DNA of 14,819 bases from an uncultured Olegusella sp. Lineage in GTDB: Bacteria; Actinomycetota; Coriobacteriia; Coriobacteriales; Atopobiaceae. Below the pieces are notes generated by a model. That model did no database searches. It saw nothing but the letters and a program-made list of their open reading frames with translations, and was not told where the DNA came from. The stretch is taken from contig NZ_CAMXYY010000039.1 of the NCBI RefSeq assembly GCF_947253395.1, forward strand, positions 1 to 14,819. Direction: 5' to 3'. The position numbers were made by a program, and so were the translations under genes. This document shows positions 12,953 through 14,819 of the stretch, piece after piece; position 1 is the first letter of the stretch; each line of letters opens with the position of its first letter.

Positions 12953-14395
12953 TTATAAAAGATTTTTTTCAAACTCTTTATCAAAAGAAATAGGGTACTC
13001 TGGGGAGCCTAAATCTTTTCCATCAGCTGTCCAATCGCTTTCAACGTTAATATTATGAAGCTGAATAATAGGCACGTTATACAAATGCTCATAGGTACAA
13101 ACTGAAATAAACGTTTTTTCGTCTGTTTGGGTAAATGAACTTATATATCCAATCTTTTTCGTACTACTAGTTTGCTTTTTTAAGTTCATTTCAATTTCCC
13201 CGTAATACTGCCAAGGAAATTCCTCTTGCAATAATTGTATATCAATATCTGAATTTATAGGTAGATTATTGCTTAGTTGAACACTTGTAATTTCAAACCA
13301 ACCATTTTCGATGCGTGCAGTAATAGTAGCTTTTTGAACCTGTGAAGAGGCTATAAGCTCTTTTGCATCTGGCGTTTTAGCAACCTCATCATTACTAGAG
13401 AGAACCAAGGGCACGATAACTGCACTATTTTGAGATTTTTTATCAATCATTATAAGTGATATGCCCCAATGTTTATGAGCATTAGTATCTTTCCAAGAAT
13501 CACTAAGCTCACAAAACCCTTCGAACTTAACGGTATTTTCTTGGAGAACAGGGATGTCACTACCAGAGTTGTTCTTCAACCCACTCTCTGTTTTGCTTAA
13601 TTTATCTAAACTATGCAAAGACCCTGTGGGAATAAATGCATTTGTTTTTTCATATGGCGGTGCTTGTAAAAAAGAAAACACAAGAATGCATACCTGAATA
13701 AGCCATGCAATAAGAATAACTCTTCTAATGAACAGCACAATTTTATGTTCATCTAAAATAGCTGAAATTTTATTTATTGATATATATCTACCATTATATG
13801 TCCAGGTGAAATGATGCAGTAATTCTTGTGCCAACAAAAAACCAATTAATGCACCGGTTGTATTAGTAATAATATCAATTACGTCAAACAAGCCTAACTT
13901 AAAGATAATTTGAATACTTTCAATCACTAAAGAAAAAATAAAAGAGATTAAAACAGTTCTCTTAAATTTAAACCCTTTTAGTGCCACAAAAAAACCAAGT
14001 GGAATAAAAATTAATTGGTTTGCGAGAAGAATTTCTGGCTGAGCATAAAATTGCATAACTATATCAGATAAATCGAAGTTATACCCAGACATACCTGGAC
14101 TTTTAAAGAGTAAAGACCAAATAAGAATAATAAAATAAATTATATAATAGAAATGTATTATTTTTTTATAAAAATGCTTTCTTATTAACTGGAACACAAG
14201 TAGCCCAACACATAGAGCAATAGTGCCAGAAAACAAAAAGATAAAGGCAGTCGGCAATATAGTACCAATAGCAATTAAATTTTCTAAGTTTGCAAATAGA
14301 TATGTTTCAGCAAACCTATACGAAAAGAAGAAAGTTGCTGCTGCCGGCAGCAAACAAAGTAGCCAAGTGGCAAGCCAACCGCTTTTACCTTTCAT
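12953..14395 (-). CDS. VanZ-domain membrane protein with C-terminal exodomain
   Basis: This 480-residue protein starts with about seven membrane segments (near 7-24, 42-70, 82-97, 123-140, 147-165, 174-190 and 223-243). Segments three to six form a VanZ-like domain: NQLIFIPLGFF (126-136), SLVIESIQ (155-162) and FDVIDIITNTTGALIGFLL (170-188). VanZ itself gives low-level teicoplanin resistance by an unresolved mechanism, and most relatives have no known role. The remaining 235 residues are hydrophilic, predicted outside the membrane, with no domain I recognise; this makes the protein about three times longer than plain VanZ. The gene is strikingly AT-rich (60 bases from 13921 hold only 13 G or C) compared with its left neighbours. 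The ATG at 14395 has no clear ribosome binding site and lies 16 bp after the secreted-protein stop, suggesting translational coupling. Confidence 0.85.
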   Translation of the reverse strand: MKGKSGWLATWLLCLLPAAATFFFSYRFAETYLFANLENLIAIGTILPTAFIFLFSGTIALCVGLLVFQLIRKHFYKKIIHFYYIIYFIILIWSLLFKSPGMSGYNFDLSDIVMQFYAQPEILLANQLIFIPLGFFVALKGFKFKRTVLISFIFSLVIESIQIIFKLGLFDVIDIITNTTGALIGFLLAQELLHHFTWTYNGRYISINKISAILDEHKIVLFIRRVILIAWLIQVCILVFSFLQAPPYEKTNAFIPTGSLHSLDKLSKTESGLKNNSGSDIPVLQENTVKFEGFCELSDSWKDTNAHKHWGISLIMIDKKSQNSAVIVPLVLSSNDEVAKTPDAKELIASSQVQKATITARIENGWFEITSVQLSNNLPINSDIDIQLLQEEFPWQYYGEIEMNLKKQTSSTKKIGYISSFTQTDEKTFISVCTYEHLYNVPIIQLHNINVESDWTADGKDLGSPEYPISFDKEFEKNLL

Positions 14396-14411
14396 GATAT
14401 TCGCCGCATGT

Positions 14412-14773
14412 TTAGTAGTAAAACGATCCGCTTATGTCACACGATTGATCCGCAGTTGGTGCAGAAAAATAAAGTCTGTACGTCCCTTTAGAGCAGTAGG
14501 TGGTAAATTTTGAACCAGTTACATTATTAAAGAATGTTTTTTGCCCAACAGTTTTCCACTTCCACCCTGTATTTCTTTGTACAAGCACAGAAAATTGAAC
14601 ATTCCTACCATAGTTTTTTGTTTGTGTATGCTTTACGGTACAGTTATGACCAGAGCTAATGTATGCCGTTTTTACTGATGGCTTATCCCAAATTCTCCAG
14701 CCTTGATAGGTAAATAGCGTTTTTGCATTTGCAAGAGTTGAAATTGAACACAGCAAAATGACAGTTAAAAGAC
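14412..14773 (-). CDS. Small secreted protein, 5'-truncated by contig end
   Basis: I do not recognise this protein. The visible part gives 120 residues ending in SGSFYY. The genomic frame continues upstream of the apparent TTG start at 14756 and reads LLTVILLCSISTLANA-KT, the hydrophobic core and AxA cleavage site of a type I signal peptide; the start codon lies beyond the window. The mature part of about 104 residues is rich in Thr, Ser, Tyr, Lys and aromatic residues, looks like a small beta-rich fold, and has three Cys (in HNCTV, TYCSKG and QSCDIS). Secretion, size and a tight link to a polytopic membrane protein recall bacteriocin/immunity pairs, but no bacteriocin family is matched convincingly. 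The frame ends upstream because it runs into adapter sequence at 14774. Confidence 0.7.
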
Positions 14774-14819
14774 CTGTCTCTTATACACATCTGACGCTGC
14801 CGACGAAACCTTATGGGTG
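14774..14819. other. Illumina Nextera/Tn5 adapter contamination
   Basis: Bases 14774-14792 read CTGTCTCTTATACACATCT, the 19-bp Tn5 mosaic end, and 14793-14806 read GACGCTGCCGACGA, which completes the reverse complement of the Nextera read-1 adapter. The last 13 bases probably come from the index and flow-cell part of the library molecule. None of this is genomic DNA. Confidence 0.97.

Noticed and set aside
14412..14756. Complete 114-residue gene with TTG start
   Set aside because: The genomic frame continues upstream with signal-peptide residues and is closed only by adapter sequence.
14412..14773. Lactococcin 972-type bacteriocin
   Set aside because: Secretion, size and the final FYY are reminiscent, but the three Cys and the middle of the protein do not fit and no matching transporter genes are visible.

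Overview
The window reads as a stretch of a low-to-mid GC bacterial chromosome, most likely an actinobacterium of the Coriobacteriia type (Atopobium/Lancefieldella/Olsenella-like). That placement is an inference from gene order, protein flavour and tRNAs with encoded CCA; the sequence does not prove it. Almost everything lies on the minus strand, so the left part is best read from right to left.

Reading the minus strand from about 10.5 kb down to 0.2 kb: a classic ribosomal/replication block, rpsF-ssb-rpsR-rplI, ends at a strong terminator (8557-8591). After a 520-bp gap comes a second run, dnaB-purA-degV-like-purD-NUDIX hydrolase-membrane protein, with short gaps that suggest co-transcription of the helicase with purine synthesis genes (purA, purD) and accessory genes. 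A pyridoxal/pyridoxamine kinase and then tRNA-Leu(CAG), with a good promoter and terminator, follow. The extreme left 165 bp holds four non-coding repeats spaced 41/41/40 bp.

Upstream (right) of rpsF is a 399-bp gap, then a polytopic membrane protein and a pair of tRNA-Ser genes (CGA and GGA), all on the minus strand. A TRIC/UPF0126-type membrane protein (12178-12945) is the only confident plus-strand gene and is convergent with the last region.

From about 12.95 kb to the right end the DNA becomes strikingly AT-rich. It carries a two-gene minus-strand unit: a small secreted protein and, 16 bp downstream, a VanZ-domain membrane protein with a large extracytoplasmic C-terminal part. This looks like accessory, probably transferred DNA and is the least familiar part of the window. 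The secreted-protein gene is cut off: the last 46 bases (14774-14819) are not genomic but an untrimmed Illumina Nextera/Tn5 adapter plus a presumed index read-through, so the apparent TTG start there is an artefact.
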